From: Engraulis encrasicolus | Lineage: Eukaryota; Chordata; Actinopteri; Clupeiformes; Engraulidae | DNA: 64,000 nt | Reading direction: 5' to 3' | Assembly: GCF_034702125.1 (NCBI RefSeq) | Contig: NC_085857.1 | Location: 55,806,714-55,870,713, forward strand | Shown: positions 21,223 to 33,480 of the stretch, in pieces | Layout: each line of letters begins with the position of its first letter | Numbering within the stretch: the stretch's first letter is position 1 | Made by a program: the position numbers and the translations under genes | The notes under the pieces: generated by a model | Database searches by the model: none | Seen by the model: the letters and a program-made list of their open reading frames with translations, nothing else | Told to the model about the DNA's origin: nothing

Positions 21223-22177
21223 CATCATCACTCTGAACAGAGTGAAAGTAAATCAATATGAAAGTAAATGAACAATGCCTCATTTGCCGGCCCCTCCCCT
21301 GTTGAATTGTTACCATTTCTTGTTATAAAAATACTACGTTGCCACTTAACCCCTTAGGACATGACATTATTAATTAGCTGTTACCAGGATGGCACAGTAG
21401 TGTAGTACTATAGTAGTTAACTTTCAATGTCTATTACAGCGTGCCACAGGAGGTACGGCATGCATTAAGGTGCTACAGAGATTCTGTGTTGTCACTTTAA
21501 GAATGCAGTTACAGTACCTTGCACTCTTCACTGCACTGACCCTGTCAGCTGTAGCATCTGCAGTCTGCTAATAAATTCAAATTAGCCTAAATGGTATGTA
21601 ACATTCTCTAGTCTGAGTCTCTATGTAACGATTTCAAGCAGTATTCTGGGACACTGGATATTAATGCTTAAGTAATGTTCCATTCTGGTGCCTGTTTTCT
21701 TACGAATAAACTCTGCAATGAAAGTGCTGCCTTTTCAAGAATGTTGTGAAGAAATGCAAACCAACTGCAAAACAACCAATGTGTTGGTCAGGGGGAGGGC
21801 AAACGGAAAAATGTTAGGCGCTGAACTCATACTCTCCTAGGGCAGCAAGTTGACGAGGGACCCTGCGTGTGTGTGTGTGTGTGTGTGTACGTGCGTGCGC
21901 ACATGTGTGTGTGTGTGTGTAAAAAAGTCTCACCAGCTCCAACAAACAGGNAAAAGGACTTCGTTTTGGCAACCTTGTCTTGTATCCTTCCATTGCTGAG
22001 CTAAAGTATTTTGACAATATCCTAAAAGTCTTCTTATGGAACATTTCCTTGGGTTGTATTTTCCATTCATGGATGTATCCTGTGAACAGGATGCCATGGA
22101 TCATCTAATATGACAGAGGAAGATGTGGCAGGTTAATACTGGTAATAATTGTAAAGTATGGTTAATGATAAATCTGC

Positions 22178-22380
22178 AGGGCAGACCTGGGTAAGCAGTT
22201 AGCGCATCTGACTTGTATCCCAAAGGTTGCCTCTTCAACTCCTGATCCTCTAGGTTGGTGGGGGAGTAATTAACTAGTGCATCCTCCTCTATCACTGAAT
22301 ACATTTTTTTTTTATCTCCTGTACCTTCCACCTGATTTCATCCTCAACACTACATCTGTCCTTGCCATCCATAAGCTTCC
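22178..22380 (+). repeat. tRNA-derived SINE
   Basis: CTGGGTAAGCAGTTAGCGCA and CTTGTATCCCAAAGGTTGCC look like A-box and B-box regions of a fish tRNA-type SINE, followed by the typical GGTTGGTGGGGGAGTAATTA body. The B box is decayed (GGTTGCCTCTTCAACTCC). Confidence 0.7.
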
Positions 22381-22607
22381 ACTCAAGTTCTGATTTCCCT
22401 GTGCGAAAATGCTACCATCAGCTTACTATGATGAGATGGTATGGTAAATACATAAACAGTAGAACACACAATACAGGCATAGACTCTGCACTAGTTACGT
22501 AAAAAGACAATCTGACACGGAAATGTTTAATAAATCTGTTTTGAGTTTTAGATTAAACATTTGCATTATTTTAAAAAATGAGTAAAGCTTGTCAACACTG
22601 TTCATAC

Positions 22608-22728
22608 CTCATTGACAAGAAGGTAGGAGTCAGTCTTGTTTTCCAAGAGTTTCTGCAGGCGAATAGCTTCATCAAATAATATGTTTGCTTGCTCCACCAG
22701 AACCAAGTCCCTGATCGATTTGCCGTAC
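22608..22728 (-). CDS. Internal exon of the deaminase-like gene
   Basis: On the minus strand the acceptor is GTGATTTTAG and the donor is AATGAG|GTATGA. It enters in phase 2 and leaves in phase 0. It encodes GKSIRDLVLVEQANILFDEA and then IRLQKLLENKTDSYLLVNE, a likely amphipathic helix pair rich in Leu and Glu. It splices in phase to the exon at 20444. Earlier exons were not found, so the protein's start is unknown. Confidence 0.6.
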
Positions 22729-23115
22729 CTAAAATCACTGCATGAAAAGAGGAATTTGTGGATGAGTTTTGCACCTTAAATTGTCTCATACCTCAAGCCA
22801 CAGCATTTGCGGCTCCCCCATGCCCCCCTCCCATCCCCTTCTTAGAAGAGCCTTTAATATGTAAATGCCAGTGATCAGGTCGGGAGCTGCCCCCGTCAAT
22901 TTCAAGTCGGGTGGGGTGGGGTGAGGTCAGGTGGGTGGGAGGGAGTGGGGGGTCGGCAGGCCTGTTTCTAGGATTTTGGGGTCCCTAGGCAACGGGATTG
23001 TTGGGGGCCCTAGGGCATTTTTTGGCCTTTTACTAAAATGTGTGTGTCTGTGTGTCTGTGTGTATGTTTGTTCACGCTGCCCAGTGGTGTTTTTCAGAAT
23101 CACTAACCATTAAAC

Positions 23116-23484
23116 CAGGGGTAGGGAACCTATGTCTCGAGGGCCCTTGAGGCCGTTTTATCCGGCCCCTGATATCATTATAATGTTTTGCAACTTCACA
23201 TGAAATAGGCCTATGACATATTTTGCAGGCCTAAAGGAATCTTAGAAATTACATTTCCAATGCAATTAAGTTATATTCAGGGGACCTAGAAAAGGTGGGG
23301 ACTGTTTTAAAAGTGTCTACCTTTAAAGGTGTCTATATGTCTATATAGGCCTAAAGGTGTCTATATAGGCCTAAATTTTATGGGGAAATCCTGATTTGTG
23401 TTCATAGTACGGCCTCCGCAGGATTTTATGACCATGGTAGGAATTTGAAATGGCCCCTCGAATGAAAAAGGCTCCCCACCCCTG
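23116..23484. mobile_element. hAT-type MITE, 369 bp
   Basis: Ends are CAGGGGTAGGGAACC and, inverted, CAGGGGTGGGGAGCC. The exact 8 bp target duplication CATTAAAC lies at 23108-23115 and 23485-23492. Confidence 0.93.
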
Positions 23485-23719
23485 CATTAAACCTTTCTAC
23501 TAGCCAGCTTTACATTTTATTATGATACTATAAGCTCAGAAATTAAGTTGATCAAACAATTCGATCGGTGCTATAAACATTTAAATGAACCTACAGAATA
23601 GGCTATCAGAATCATCTGAATGATCTTTCTTGGACATACATTTTGAAGTGACCCTTCGAATTAAAAAGGTTCCTCACCCCTGCTTTTGAGGAAAAACATC
23701 AATGTGCTTGGCCACTCTG

Positions 23720-23981
23720 GACTCCGTTTCTCGATTCTTGTCGTTGCTAACCGTCTTAAGTCGGTCTTGAGTTGGTCGTAAGTTGCTCTTGAGTTGGTCT
23801 TAAGTTGGTCTTAAGTTGGTCTTCAGTTGGTCTTTAGACGCAAGACCAACTTAAGAACAACTTAAGAACAACTTAAGAACAACTTAAGACCAACTCAAGA
23901 CCTTGGTTACAACGTTGGTCTTAAGAACGAACAAAATGGCTAAAGACGTTAGCAAAGGCACTGTCGAGAAACGACCCCCTG
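23720..23981. mobile_element. Foldback element, copy 1 (GGTCTTAAGTT hairpin)
   Basis: The two arms are complementary: CGTTTCTCGATTCTTG...GTTGGTCTTTAG versus CAAGACCAACTTAAG...GTCGAGAAACG. Each arm is built of tandem 11-base GGTCTTAAGTT-like units. It is nearly identical, in inverted orientation, to 47711-47973. No coding frame. Confidence 0.93.
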
Positions 23982-24208
23982 GTTTTTAAATGGTATTCTG
24001 AACTAAAGCAAGGATTGTTCAAGGAAGACCGTCTCTGGTTAAATTAGTTCTACACCAAGCCTTTAGGTGGCAGTAAAACTAATTCGCACAATGCGAATTC
24101 CACACACAAGCCACAAAGAAGCCATCAACCGCGGTCAACAACACCTTCCTGATTGAACAGAACCACGCGCTGTCTGTGTGGTTTCACTGTTACAAGTTTC
24201 TTGGCGAT

Positions 24209-25550
24209 ATGGGGGGAAAGTTCCTCACATACCAACGGAAAATGGGCTTCACATACATGTAAGTACATTTTACTCAACTGTGGTTTAAAGTTTCAGTACT
24301 CAAGAGCGATTGAATAGCTCCTCTGAACACAGATCCGCCATTGCTAAGTTGTAGCACAGCCGGTTTACATAGCTGGTAGCTCAAGTCCCCTCAATAAATG
24401 TGACCACTCTAGTTGCTGCTGTACGCTAGTAAATTCTGATGACTTGCGAGCATCGTAATGACAAAATGCTGTGGTGAAACAGTGAATATGTTAAGTATAC
24501 TTGTTGATGGTAAATTGTTTGACATTGCTCGTTCTCAGTTGCCTTTCCCCTGCCTAAAGATAGACAAAGGCTACCGTTAGCATGCTATTGCGTTAGCTCA
24601 TCAACTAGATGCTGGGCACTGCTCATTTTTCACGTCTGCCCGGCATTTCGCTGATGAACTAACGCTTAGACGTCTTGCCAATGTATTTTACAGCGGCAAA
24701 AATGCATCTAGGCGACGTTGGCAAGACTGGTGTGCCGTCTGGGTATGTTGGTTTTCAGTGCTGGGCAGTAGCGAAGCGACTAGTTTAATTACATTCCCTA
24801 GTAGCTTGGTCGTAGCGTCACTACTATGTATCGAGTACGTCCCTGTAGTTAAGCTATTTTTCCTCAAGTAGCGACGTAGTCTACAAAAGCTACAATTTGT
24901 CCCGCATCGATGTTACTCAATGATTTTTGTTTTACTTTCTCTATCCTGAAACCTAGGCAGTCACACAGGGGTTCCAAGACCCACCTGCGTGAAATCAAGT
25001 CAAAGGTGGGATATAATTTAGTTCCATGCTACTTTGAAACACCTTGCCCTTTCAGCAAACCGACCGATTCTTCCTTGTTGCGTTCTATATTATGAAAGCT
25101 AACCGTGAGTAGTTCTGGCGGCAGCTCTCAGTAACGAGAGCTCAATGTATCAGCGCGAGCTCAATGTCGACCAGAGTGGTCAAGTTAATAGAGCACGCCA
25201 CCCCGAAATCAATGTGAAATACCCTGGCATTTGCAACAGTAGGCAACCTGTCCTTAAAAAGTATGGGTCCTCAAAACAGCACTTGTTGCACAAATAAGTG
25301 TAGCTGGCCTCTTCAAGAAATTGAAATTATGCATGGTCACTTTTTCTTATTGTTTCACGTGGAGGTCTACTGAGTCTGACATTGTCTAAATAATGTAGGC
25401 TAGTTTATGTCCATGTATTATATTAGTACCCAAGGTTAATGGGTTATTCTATTTACCATGTTTTCACAGGCTGCTGTCTCATATGGCGAAGACGAGTCAC
25501 TTGAAGGCCTAACTGCTCTTATGAGGAGCAGTCTCGCCATAGAAGACTGA
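24209..25550 (+). CDS. Candidate small three-exon gene (59 residues)
   Basis: Exons 24209-24258, 24957-25005 and 25470-25550 join in phase (2, then 0) with donors AT|GTAAGT and AAAG|GTGGGA and acceptors AACCTAG and TTTTCACAG. The product starts MGGKFLTYQRKMGFTYM, continues SHRGSKTHLREIKSK (basic) and ends YGEDESLEGLTALMRSSL (acidic), stopping at TGA. The frame is open upstream of the ATG for about 120 bases, so the start may lie further 5'. The last exon has a second donor after the stop (GAAT|GTAAGA at 25557), suggesting alternative splicing into the downstream related exons. Family not recognised. A non-coding transcript or chance frame cannot be ruled out. Confidence 0.35.
25210..25365. 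repeat. Dispersed repeat shared with 54335-54615
   Basis: GTGTAGCTGGCCTCTTCAAG, then GAAATTGAAATTATGCA and CTTATTGTTTCA occur in both places, as do CCTGGCATTTGCAACAG and surrounding bases. The type of repeat is unknown. Confidence 0.6.
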
Positions 25551-25661
25551 AAGAATGTAAGATTAACTTCTTTGTGACCAATATGACTTGCTCATTGATA
25601 CATTTGCTATGTCAATATGAGGTGCATGGCGAAGTATTTAATTTATTTGTCTCGCTTCTAG

Positions 25662-26484
25662 GAGCTGTAGAAACAACAGTGTCCTGCAGGATGCTGTGTC
25701 CTGCAATCCTGTGTGCTGTGCTACAGACGCGTGTGGAGGTCAACCCGAAATGGGCACAGTCTCACCACAGAAGAGTGAAAGAGGGTAAGCTTAACCTATA
25801 GCCTACGTCAGGGTTGGGGAACCTTTCTCATTCGAAGGGCCACTTCAAATTCATCCGAGGGGCCGTAAAAGTCCTCCAAGGGCCGTACTATGAACACAAA
25901 CCAGGATTTTCCCTTTCACTTTAGGCCTATATTGAAGGCAGCCACATTTAAACAAACACCACCTTCTTCAGGTTCCCTGAATATAACTTAATTGTATTGC
26001 AAATGTATTTTCTAAGATTCCTTTACAAAATATGTCATTTCATGTGAAGCTTAATAGCATTAGAATTATATCGGGGGCCGGATAAAACTGCCTCAAGGGT
26101 CGCAAACGGCCCTAGAGACATAGGTTCCCCACCCCTGGCCTACATTGTCAATATGACTTGTGCTACTTTATAGATAAGTTGTCAATGCTGTGCATTGCTA
26201 TGTTTTGATTTATTTTCTTACATCCTACAGATCCTGGCAGGGAGACGGTAGTGTCCTGCAGGATGGTGATGGGCCAATCTTACAAGAGACCACAGAAAAC
26301 TGATATAGTGTAAGATTATCCCTGTTGGGCTCAATATGTCTTGCTTATTGATATATTTGCTATGTCAATATGAGGTGCATGGCGAAGTATTTATTTATTT
26401 GTCTCGCTTCTAGGAACTATAGAAACAACAGAGTGCCTGCTGCAGTATGACGAGGACGCCCTCATCAGAGAGCTCCAATAGACC
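25662..26484 (+). CDS. Tandem terminal-exon block, copy 1
   Basis: Exon-like units with good acceptors and donors: about 25662-25783 (after CGCTTCTAG, before GTAAGC), 26231-26310 (after CCTACAG, before GTAAGA) and 26414-26480 (after CGCTTCTAG). The last reads ETTECLLQYDEDALIRELQ then TAG. Introns carry near-identical blocks (GCTATGTCAATATGAGGTGC...GTATTTA), so the array arose by repeated duplication. A hAT MITE sits in one intron. The peptide family is not recognised. Which units are joined in vivo is unknown. Confidence 0.35.
25809..26137. mobile_element. hAT-type MITE, copy 1
   Basis: Ends are CAGGGTTGGGGAACCT and, inverted, CAGGGGTGGGGAACCT. Flanks GCCTACGT (25801-25808) and GCCTACAT (26138-26145) give an 8 bp duplication with one mismatch. 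The copy at 28660-28990 has the same flanks. Confidence 0.92.
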
Positions 26485-26594
26485 CAGGTCCAGTGTCTTG
26501 GCAGGGTGAAATGGCACTGATATGGGTATGTACTGATATCAGTTAAAATGAATGAATTAATTCTCATATCTGAATAATGTGAACACTGGATTTA

Positions 26595-26701
<107 letters not shown>

Positions 26702-26723
26702 AGGCCTAGATGTATATGCACTA

Positions 26724-28416
26724 GGGTGCATCAAAAAAACGCTTTTTCAGCCTATTGATCTGTCTGGGTGATAAAAGTGTTCCACTGCATGTACAAATAA
26801 CACATGCAAAATATTTTTGCAATCCATGGTGGTTTACAGGTCCAACGGAATATGAGCTGATATGAAGGACTTGTGGATTGTGGATTAACTGCGTCAGTCT
26901 TTGCCAATTCAACGAAACCCTCCCACCTAATAACTTGGACTGTTTTTGTGATTTTGTTGAAATATTTTAACCTAAATATTTAAATGAAATAAAACCACTT
27001 TGACATATGTAAAATAACAGATTCCTAATTAACTATAATCATCGGTACCCCCCAAAATAATAGATATAGGTATTTCCGAGAAACTGGGAAATTCACACAC
27101 TGACACACAGGCTAAGCAAAAGGAAAAAAATCATGCAAATTGCTCCAAGAATGGCAATGCACCAATCAAGTAGTCAATATGGCATTTGATACCACGGCTT
27201 CAAATACTGGCCATCTGAGCGCAGCCTGCATAGCCATACAGCTTTCACTGGGACGACCACTGCTGTGGTCTGGGTGCCGCCATCACATTGGCGAGGTGCT
27301 ACTCAGTCAATGACCTCAGACTGGAGGTGTCACGCTCACCAGAGGTTGCACTGTTCTCTCGTCTGAGGGATAATTGGCACCTATTGCCACATGATGACAA
27401 TGCAATTTGCATGTTAGGTTGCCAATGATAGTTCCACAAGCTTCATCAGCCCCCTTTGTATATGCAGGCACACCAAGCAACTTCAGCTGTGTATTATCTC
27501 CAACAACAACTGTCAGGCGCTCTTCCTTCTGGCGCACATTGTCAAGTGTCTGCGTCAACTTGCTGTCCCAGTGCAGGGTGCACAAGGCAGGTGGTATCCA
27601 CTGCTCATGGCATTCCTCACTGATGGTCTTCAGCACTTTACGGCGTGATCGATCTGCTGTGGCATAGGATGTGGAATCTTTTGACAAATCACCACCTGAC
27701 TCTGAGATCAGGCCACGTGTGAAAGCAGCTTGCTGCATAGGAGTCATCTTCAACCTTGTAGCCAGTGACACAAGATTTGGCCGGCTGAGGATGTCTGGTG
27801 GAATCAAGACTGTGGTGCCAGACCTGTGTCCTGTAGACACCAGAGTAAAGTCCTTTCAGAAATTACTTGTGAGAGTTGCAAGTAAGAATTCAAAGTCCCT
27901 CCATGGCTGAAGATCAGCTCAACAGTTATTCACCATGCCTAACAAACTCAGAGTCAAACACTCTGATTTTCATGAGGCCTTTATTTATTACAACATCATT
28001 CTATCCAAAACTGAAGATTTTTTTCCTTTTGCTTAGCCTGTGTGTCAGTGTGTGAATTTCCCAGTTTCTCGGAAATACTTATATCTATTATTTTTGGGGG
28101 TACTGATGATTATAGTTAATTAGGAATCTGTTATTTTACATATGTCAAAGTGGTTTTATTTCATTTAAATATTTAGGTTAAAATATTTCAACAAAATCAC
28201 AAAAACAGTCCAAGTTATTAGGTGGGAGGGTTTCGTTGAATGGCAAAGACTGACGCAGTTAATCCACAGTTCCTTCATATCAGCTCATATTCCGTTGGAC
28301 CTGTAAACCACCATGGATTGCAAAAATATTTTGCATGTGTTATTTGTACATGCAGTGGAACACTTTTATCACCCAGACAGATCAATAGGCTGAAAAAAAC
28401 ATTTTTTGATGCACCC
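26724..28416 (-). mobile_element. DNA transposon with ~400 bp terminal inverted repeats
   Basis: Sequence 26724-27130 is the inverted counterpart of about 28010-28416 (outer ends GGGTGCATCAAAAAA and TTTTTTGATGCACCC), with TA on both sides. The core carries a minus-strand transposase-like fragment. The superfamily is not assigned. It sits between the two terminal-exon blocks. Confidence 0.85.
27316..27840 (-). pseudogene. Transposase-like fragment in the long-inverted-repeat element
   Basis: A 174-codon frame with a well-ordered sequence: VLIPPDILSRPNLVSLATRL, MTPMQQAAFTRGLISESGGD, STSYATADRSRRKVLK, CTLHWDSKLTQTLDN and ERLTVVVGDNTQLKLLGVP. I recall similar proteins encoded by unclassified metazoan DNA transposons, where HWDSK and VVVG blocks recur, but I cannot name the superfamily with confidence. 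The frame stops early (QPLVSVTPPV), without the expected downstream catalytic part, so this copy is truncated and the element is likely non-autonomous. Confidence 0.6.
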
Positions 28417-28529
28417 TAATTTGGACCCAAGGTTACTTTTACCACAGCTCTGGCACAACATCACTTTTCATTTGTTTAATAATTGGTCAGGTCATTTATT
28501 CATTCCCCTTGTTTTTTGTTTTTTTTGTA

Positions 28530-29305
28530 GTGTCCTGCAGGATGCTGTGTCCTGCAATCCTGTGTGCTGTGCTACAGACGCGTCTGGAAGCCAACCCGAA
28601 ATAAGCACAGTCTCTCCACAGAGGAGTGAAAGAGGGTAAGCTTAACCTATAGCCTACGTCAGTGGTGGGGAACCTTTCTCATTCGAAGGGCCAATTCAAA
28701 TTCATCCGAGGGGCCGTAAAAGTCCTCCAAGGGCCGTACTATGAACACAAACCAGGATTTTCCCCTTCACTTTAGACCTATATTGAAGGCAGCCACATTT
28801 AAACAAACACCACCTTCTTCAGGTTCCCTGAATATAACTTAATTGTATTGCAAATGTATTTTCTAAGATTCCTTTACAAAATATGTCATATTTCATGTGA
28901 AGCTGAATAACATTAAAATTATATCGGGGGCCAGATAAAACGGCCTCAAGGGTCGCAAACGGCCCTCAAGACATAGGTTCCCCACCCCTGGCCTACATTG
29001 GCAATATGACTTGTGCTACTTTATAGTTAAGCTGTCAATGCTGTGCATTGCTATGTTTTGATTTATTTTCTTACATCCTACAGATCCTGGCAGGGAGACA
29101 TAGTGCATGAGACCATAGAAGACTGAAATAGTGTAAGATTATCCCTGTTGGGCTCAATATGACTTGCTTATTGATATATTTGCTATGTCAATATGAGGTG
29201 CATGGCGAAGTATTTATTTATTTGTTGTTTCTACAGCTCCCAGAAGTGAGACTGAGTGCCTGTTGCAGTATGACGAGGACACAGTGACCAGAGACCTTCA
29301 GTAGA
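28530..29305 (+). CDS. Tandem terminal-exon block, copy 2
   Basis: Repeats of the first block: an exon-like unit 28531-28637 after TTTTTTGTAG, a shortened one 29085-29130 after CCTACAG, and a last one from 29238 after TTTCTACAG reading TECLLQYDEDTVTRDLQ then TAG. The final C-terminal coding sequence stays open in both blocks although introns have drifted, which hints at coding constraint. No known family. Confidence 0.35.
28660..28990. mobile_element. hAT-type MITE, copy 2 (co-duplicated)
   Basis: Same ends and same flanking octamers GCCTACGT and GCCTACAT as the copy at 25809-26137, so it was carried along in the segmental duplication rather than inserted again. Confidence 0.92.
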
Positions 29306-30039
29306 CCCTGCTGGCATGATTGGCGGCTGAAGAACATGAAATCAACAGCAATGTTTATAATATTGTACATACCTGTATAGTCTGTACTAAAATGCAGTAC
29401 CTGTACTATTTTTCCTCTTACTTTCATATTTACCACGTATTTACTATGAATTGACAGCTTTTACTCAAATCCATTTTTGTATGTGCCCTGACTAAAACTA
29501 TCCTTAAACCTAACCTGTCAGAGGTGTAACAACAACCTGCTCTTAGCAATGTGGCAGCAGTCTACTTGGATGCAGCGGGGAACATAGAACCCTTTTTTGA
29601 AAAAGCATTGTATGTTTCTGAGTTTTATGAATTGTGCCCTTCCCAAAACCATCCTCAAACCTAACCTGTCGGTAATGAAATGTTTCTGAGTTGTACATTG
29701 GTGACCTGAGTGCTGTATACATCACTGCATATAGAGTATATTGTTTGCAGGGTATGTGTGTAGTTTTAAATTATTTATTTTTATGAAATGCATGGTTCCT
29801 GTCAAAGTGTGTGTACATTGTTTGGTGTGATATTAAAAGCGTTAAAACAATTCATTTTCATTTCATTCATTTTATCAATAAATTCACATCATGCATGCTA
29901 AAGCCCCATCACAGTGCAGCCTATAATGATGTGAATATAATGATGTGAATATACAAAGTAAAATCAACCTAGGTATATTAGTAATAATATTTTTTGCATA
30001 ATTATACGGACCTACTGTATACGGTATGCATAAATTAAT
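29306..30039. other. Downstream region, no gene seen
   Basis: A short sequence containing CCTTAAACCTAACCTGTC near 29503 is repeated in diverged form near 29655. AATAAA occurs at 29876 and could serve the terminal exons. The rest is unassigned. Confidence 0.45.
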
Positions 30040-30320
30040 CCAACGTGACCAATAGAAGGTCGTAGCTGCCGACCCTGCTAACCAATAGCGCAGCTCTTTT
30101 ACTTTGAGTCACGTGTCTTTTTCGTCCAATAAGAGCAAGGCTAGTAATCGTTGGGCCATTAACACCCTGCTGTGAGACCTGTCCGCGGCTCTGATTCGCT
30201 TCCGGGCGATTTAAGTGTCATCAAAACTATTAGTTTCGCATTCTCTCAAGCGCTCAAAATCAGACGAAAGTTAGGCAATTCCGTGGACGATTAGGAACGA
30301 TTTCATTGTCACAAATCCCC
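30040..30320 (+). promoter_or_regulatory. Promoter-like patch with three CCAAT motifs
   Basis: GACCAATAGAAGG (30048-30060), AACCAATAGCGC (30080-30091) and GTCCAATAAGAG (30125-30136) are spaced by about 30-45 bases, with an E-box CACGTG near 30111 and a more GC-rich context than the neighbours. No transcript start or downstream gene is visible. It may equally belong to an old LTR. Confidence 0.3.
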
Positions 30321-30786
30321 CTTTTCGTGCTGTGAATACAACGCATGTTACCTGAACGAAAGTTCATGAATGCATTCATATTTTGAGCGAATGTGAGCTG
30401 AACGTACAGTATTTAGCCTACTACTATGAACGTGTTCATTCTGGAGCTTGTGAACGACACGTTCATTCCGTAGTTACCAGATTTAATTAATATTCCTGCG
30501 ACTAAACACAGTGTCAGAGATTCTAGGAGTATTATATGTATCTTTCATAGAGTCTCTCTGAGTGTTTCAGACCGTCTTTCGTCTCGTGTAAAGAGGCGGG
30601 ACCAAGCAAACAGCTGACCTACTTTGAATCAGAGCGGCCAGGAACCAACCACCAGTGTTATCATAGGCCTATACGGCAAGTTTGCTGACATCCCAGTGAC
30701 TTTTTAGATAATCGCTTCTAGCGACCATCTTCTGGGCGTTTGGAATAAGTGTGGAGTGCTCTAGCTTCACTATTTAAGTTAAAAAA

Positions 30787-32381
30787 TATATCTGCAAGCA
30801 GCAATGCGGGGCCAAGCAGTAAACTTGCCCAAGTCGCCACTGCAACAGAAAGAACTGCAGCGCCCCCTTTAGGCCAAATATCACCAATGTTGGTGTGAAT
30901 TCTTTGGAGGGGAATGTGATCATGTACACCAAGTTTAGTTTAAAGAGAAATTAGACTAGAGGAGAAGCTTCAGTCTGATTGGTTCCAATTGTAGCCAGTT
31001 AGCTTTGCAGTTCCTCTTGGGTGTCCACTAGGTGGCAAACACTGGCAAGTGGAAACTGAGTGGAAAATGTACGGAATGGTAAAGGGAGACCATAGGGCTA
31101 AATGCTAAATAAATTGCTGCTGCAATTTCCAGTCACAAGTCTCATCATCAAAATATTGGTTGGAATTGTTTTTTAGGTTTTTTTCTAGCAGTAGCATTCC
31201 TTGAGACCCCGTATGAAGCTCAGTACAGAGATACAATATACCGAATTTCGGGTGATTATGGTCAAAAATTGTGGGAGAAGTAGCATTTTTATTGAATTTC
31301 CCGAAATCCAAAATGGCGGAAATGGTGTTGGATTCGTCTTGGCCCACGGATTCCAGGGATACCAAGTTTATGAAAATTGGCCCAGCGGTTCAAAAGTTAC
31401 AAGCAGAAATGTACCTGCAACTTTGACCTGCTGGTGGCGCTAGAGCGTTGGGGCTGGGGACCTATAAATTGCTGTGGGTAATGCTGACCTGGGCTTGAAT
31501 ATGTGTGCCAATTTTCAGCATTTTACTACGTACGGTTCTATGGGCTGCCATAGACTTACAGTCGGAGAAGAATGGTGACTGAATAATAATAATAAGAAGA
31601 AATATAGCTGCAAGCAACAATGCGGGGTCAAGCAGTAAACTTGCCAAAGTCGCCACGGCAACAGAAGGAACTGCAGTGCCCCCTTCGGCCCAAATCTCGC
31701 CAATGTTGGTGTGCATTCCTTGGAGGGGATTGTGCTCACATGAACCAAGTTTATTTTGAATTCCTTAAAGGGCAGCTGAGATATAAGCTCACTTCCTGTT
31801 ACCTGTTGGTGGCGCTAGAGAGTTTGAGCTGGGAATCTGGATTTTTTTTGTGGGAGGTCATGGGATTGACTAGTATGTGTGCAAAAAATAGCTAAAAGAA
31901 TCTGACAAACGGTTGCTGAGATATGACCTCACTTCCTGTTTTGCCACTTTTACGACAATTTTGATTGGCTGTCACCTCCAAATGATAAGAGGTATCAAAA
32001 ATTCTTTGGATACCCTAATGCCTATCAGTCTGAAGATGATGTGTACCTTTTTGCAGGTCATTCTGACAAAAATTGTGTGAGAAGTAGCATTTTATTGAAT
32101 TTTACAAAATTCAAAATGGCGGAATTTCCCTTCTGTGTTGACATAACGTCATATAGTGCGTTGGATTCGGCTTGGCCCAAGGATTCTAGTGATGATAATA
32201 TATTTTACATCGTGCATATGGTTTAAAAGCTAAAGGCAAAAATGTAGCAATAATTTTGACCTGTTGGTGGCGCTAAAGACTTTGAGCTGGGGGTCTGAAT
32301 TTTTTTCACGGTTAAACGGTGAAAGATATCCAATATTCCTTGAGACTACATATGAAGCTCAGTCCAGAGATATTATATATA
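30787..32381 (+). repeat. Teleost GCAAGCAGCAATGCGG-type repeats, two tandem copies
   Basis: Copies start at about 30787 and 31605 with GCTGCAAGCA(G/A)CAATGCGGGG. The bodies carry recurring phrases: AAAATGGCGG, CCTGTTGGTGGCGCTAGAG, GGTTCAAAAGTTACAAGC and ATATGACCTCACTTCCTGTT. The first copy ends in (AAT)n. The second is broken at about 32381 by a long-inverted-repeat element and resumes at 37236. Confidence 0.8.
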
Positions 32382-33480
32382 GTCAGGGACCCAAACCCTC
32401 AAAAGTGCTTTAAAATGGGAGGAACCTGACATGGCGCGTTATACTTTTTATTTGTAATTTTTTTGATAGTTCTATCCCTTAGGACAAATAATTAGAGGGT
32501 CTGCTCGGTCGGAAATATCGCGAAAAAAAGTTGTGCCTATTTTAATGTATGTACCCTTCATTTTTCGAGAGAAATTTCTGAAAAATGAAAAATGACCTGA
32601 AATCCTTGGTGGTTTGGTTAAGCTGTCCAAAAAGGCTTGCCTGGTACACAGGACACAACTACTGACTATATTCAATAAAGAAAATATTGTTAAACCACAT
32701 TTGAACATGATTTTGGCTCAATTTTATGTCATAAAATTAGGCGTTTTTTTTTCACTTTTTTGCTATATTTTCAACTTTTCTTCTTTGGCAATCAGGTTTT
32801 TCTCCAAGGTTTGACATCAGACAATATGCCATTCTTTTTAGTACGCAGTATAGTGATACCACAGCAAAAACTATGAAAATACAACCAAAATCAATGGATC
32901 TGTGGGGACTTGAACTCTAGTTGGTGATCAACAGGCCCAGAAAGTCAATAGAACTGCAGGCTACAATTAAAATGCTGAAAGGCATGCTGAATACTGAGCA
33001 ATATGACATACCCACCCACCCACACACACACAATCTGGGGATCCTTCAATGATGTTCACCCCAGGTGACACCCTGCACACCTGAACATACCCCACACATA
33101 CATAGGCCTACTTCCTGGATGTGACGCAGTGAGCTACTTACACAGAAGGGGGAAAGGCAGGCCTACACAACTACCATTAAACACCTAACAGACCTGCCAC
33201 TCTGCAGTATGGTAACCCTCTGGAAAGCCAATATTTTCAGGAATAACATAACCCATTTCAGTTTGCATACAGGGCAAACTGCTCTACACAGGACACCATC
33301 ACCAGTATGCTTCATACTACTGGAGAACATGAAGCTGAGGAACACATATGCACAATTTTGGATTACAGTTCAACCTTCAGCACCATCCAGCCTCAGAGTC
33401 TTTGTTCTAAACCCCACTATCTGAGCCTGACCAACCATCATGTACTGTGGATTTCCTCTCTAACTGCTCCCTCTTGCGAT

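Noticed and set aside
22178..22260. tRNA gene
   Set aside because: The arms do not fold into a complete cloverleaf, the B box is decayed, and a SINE body follows.
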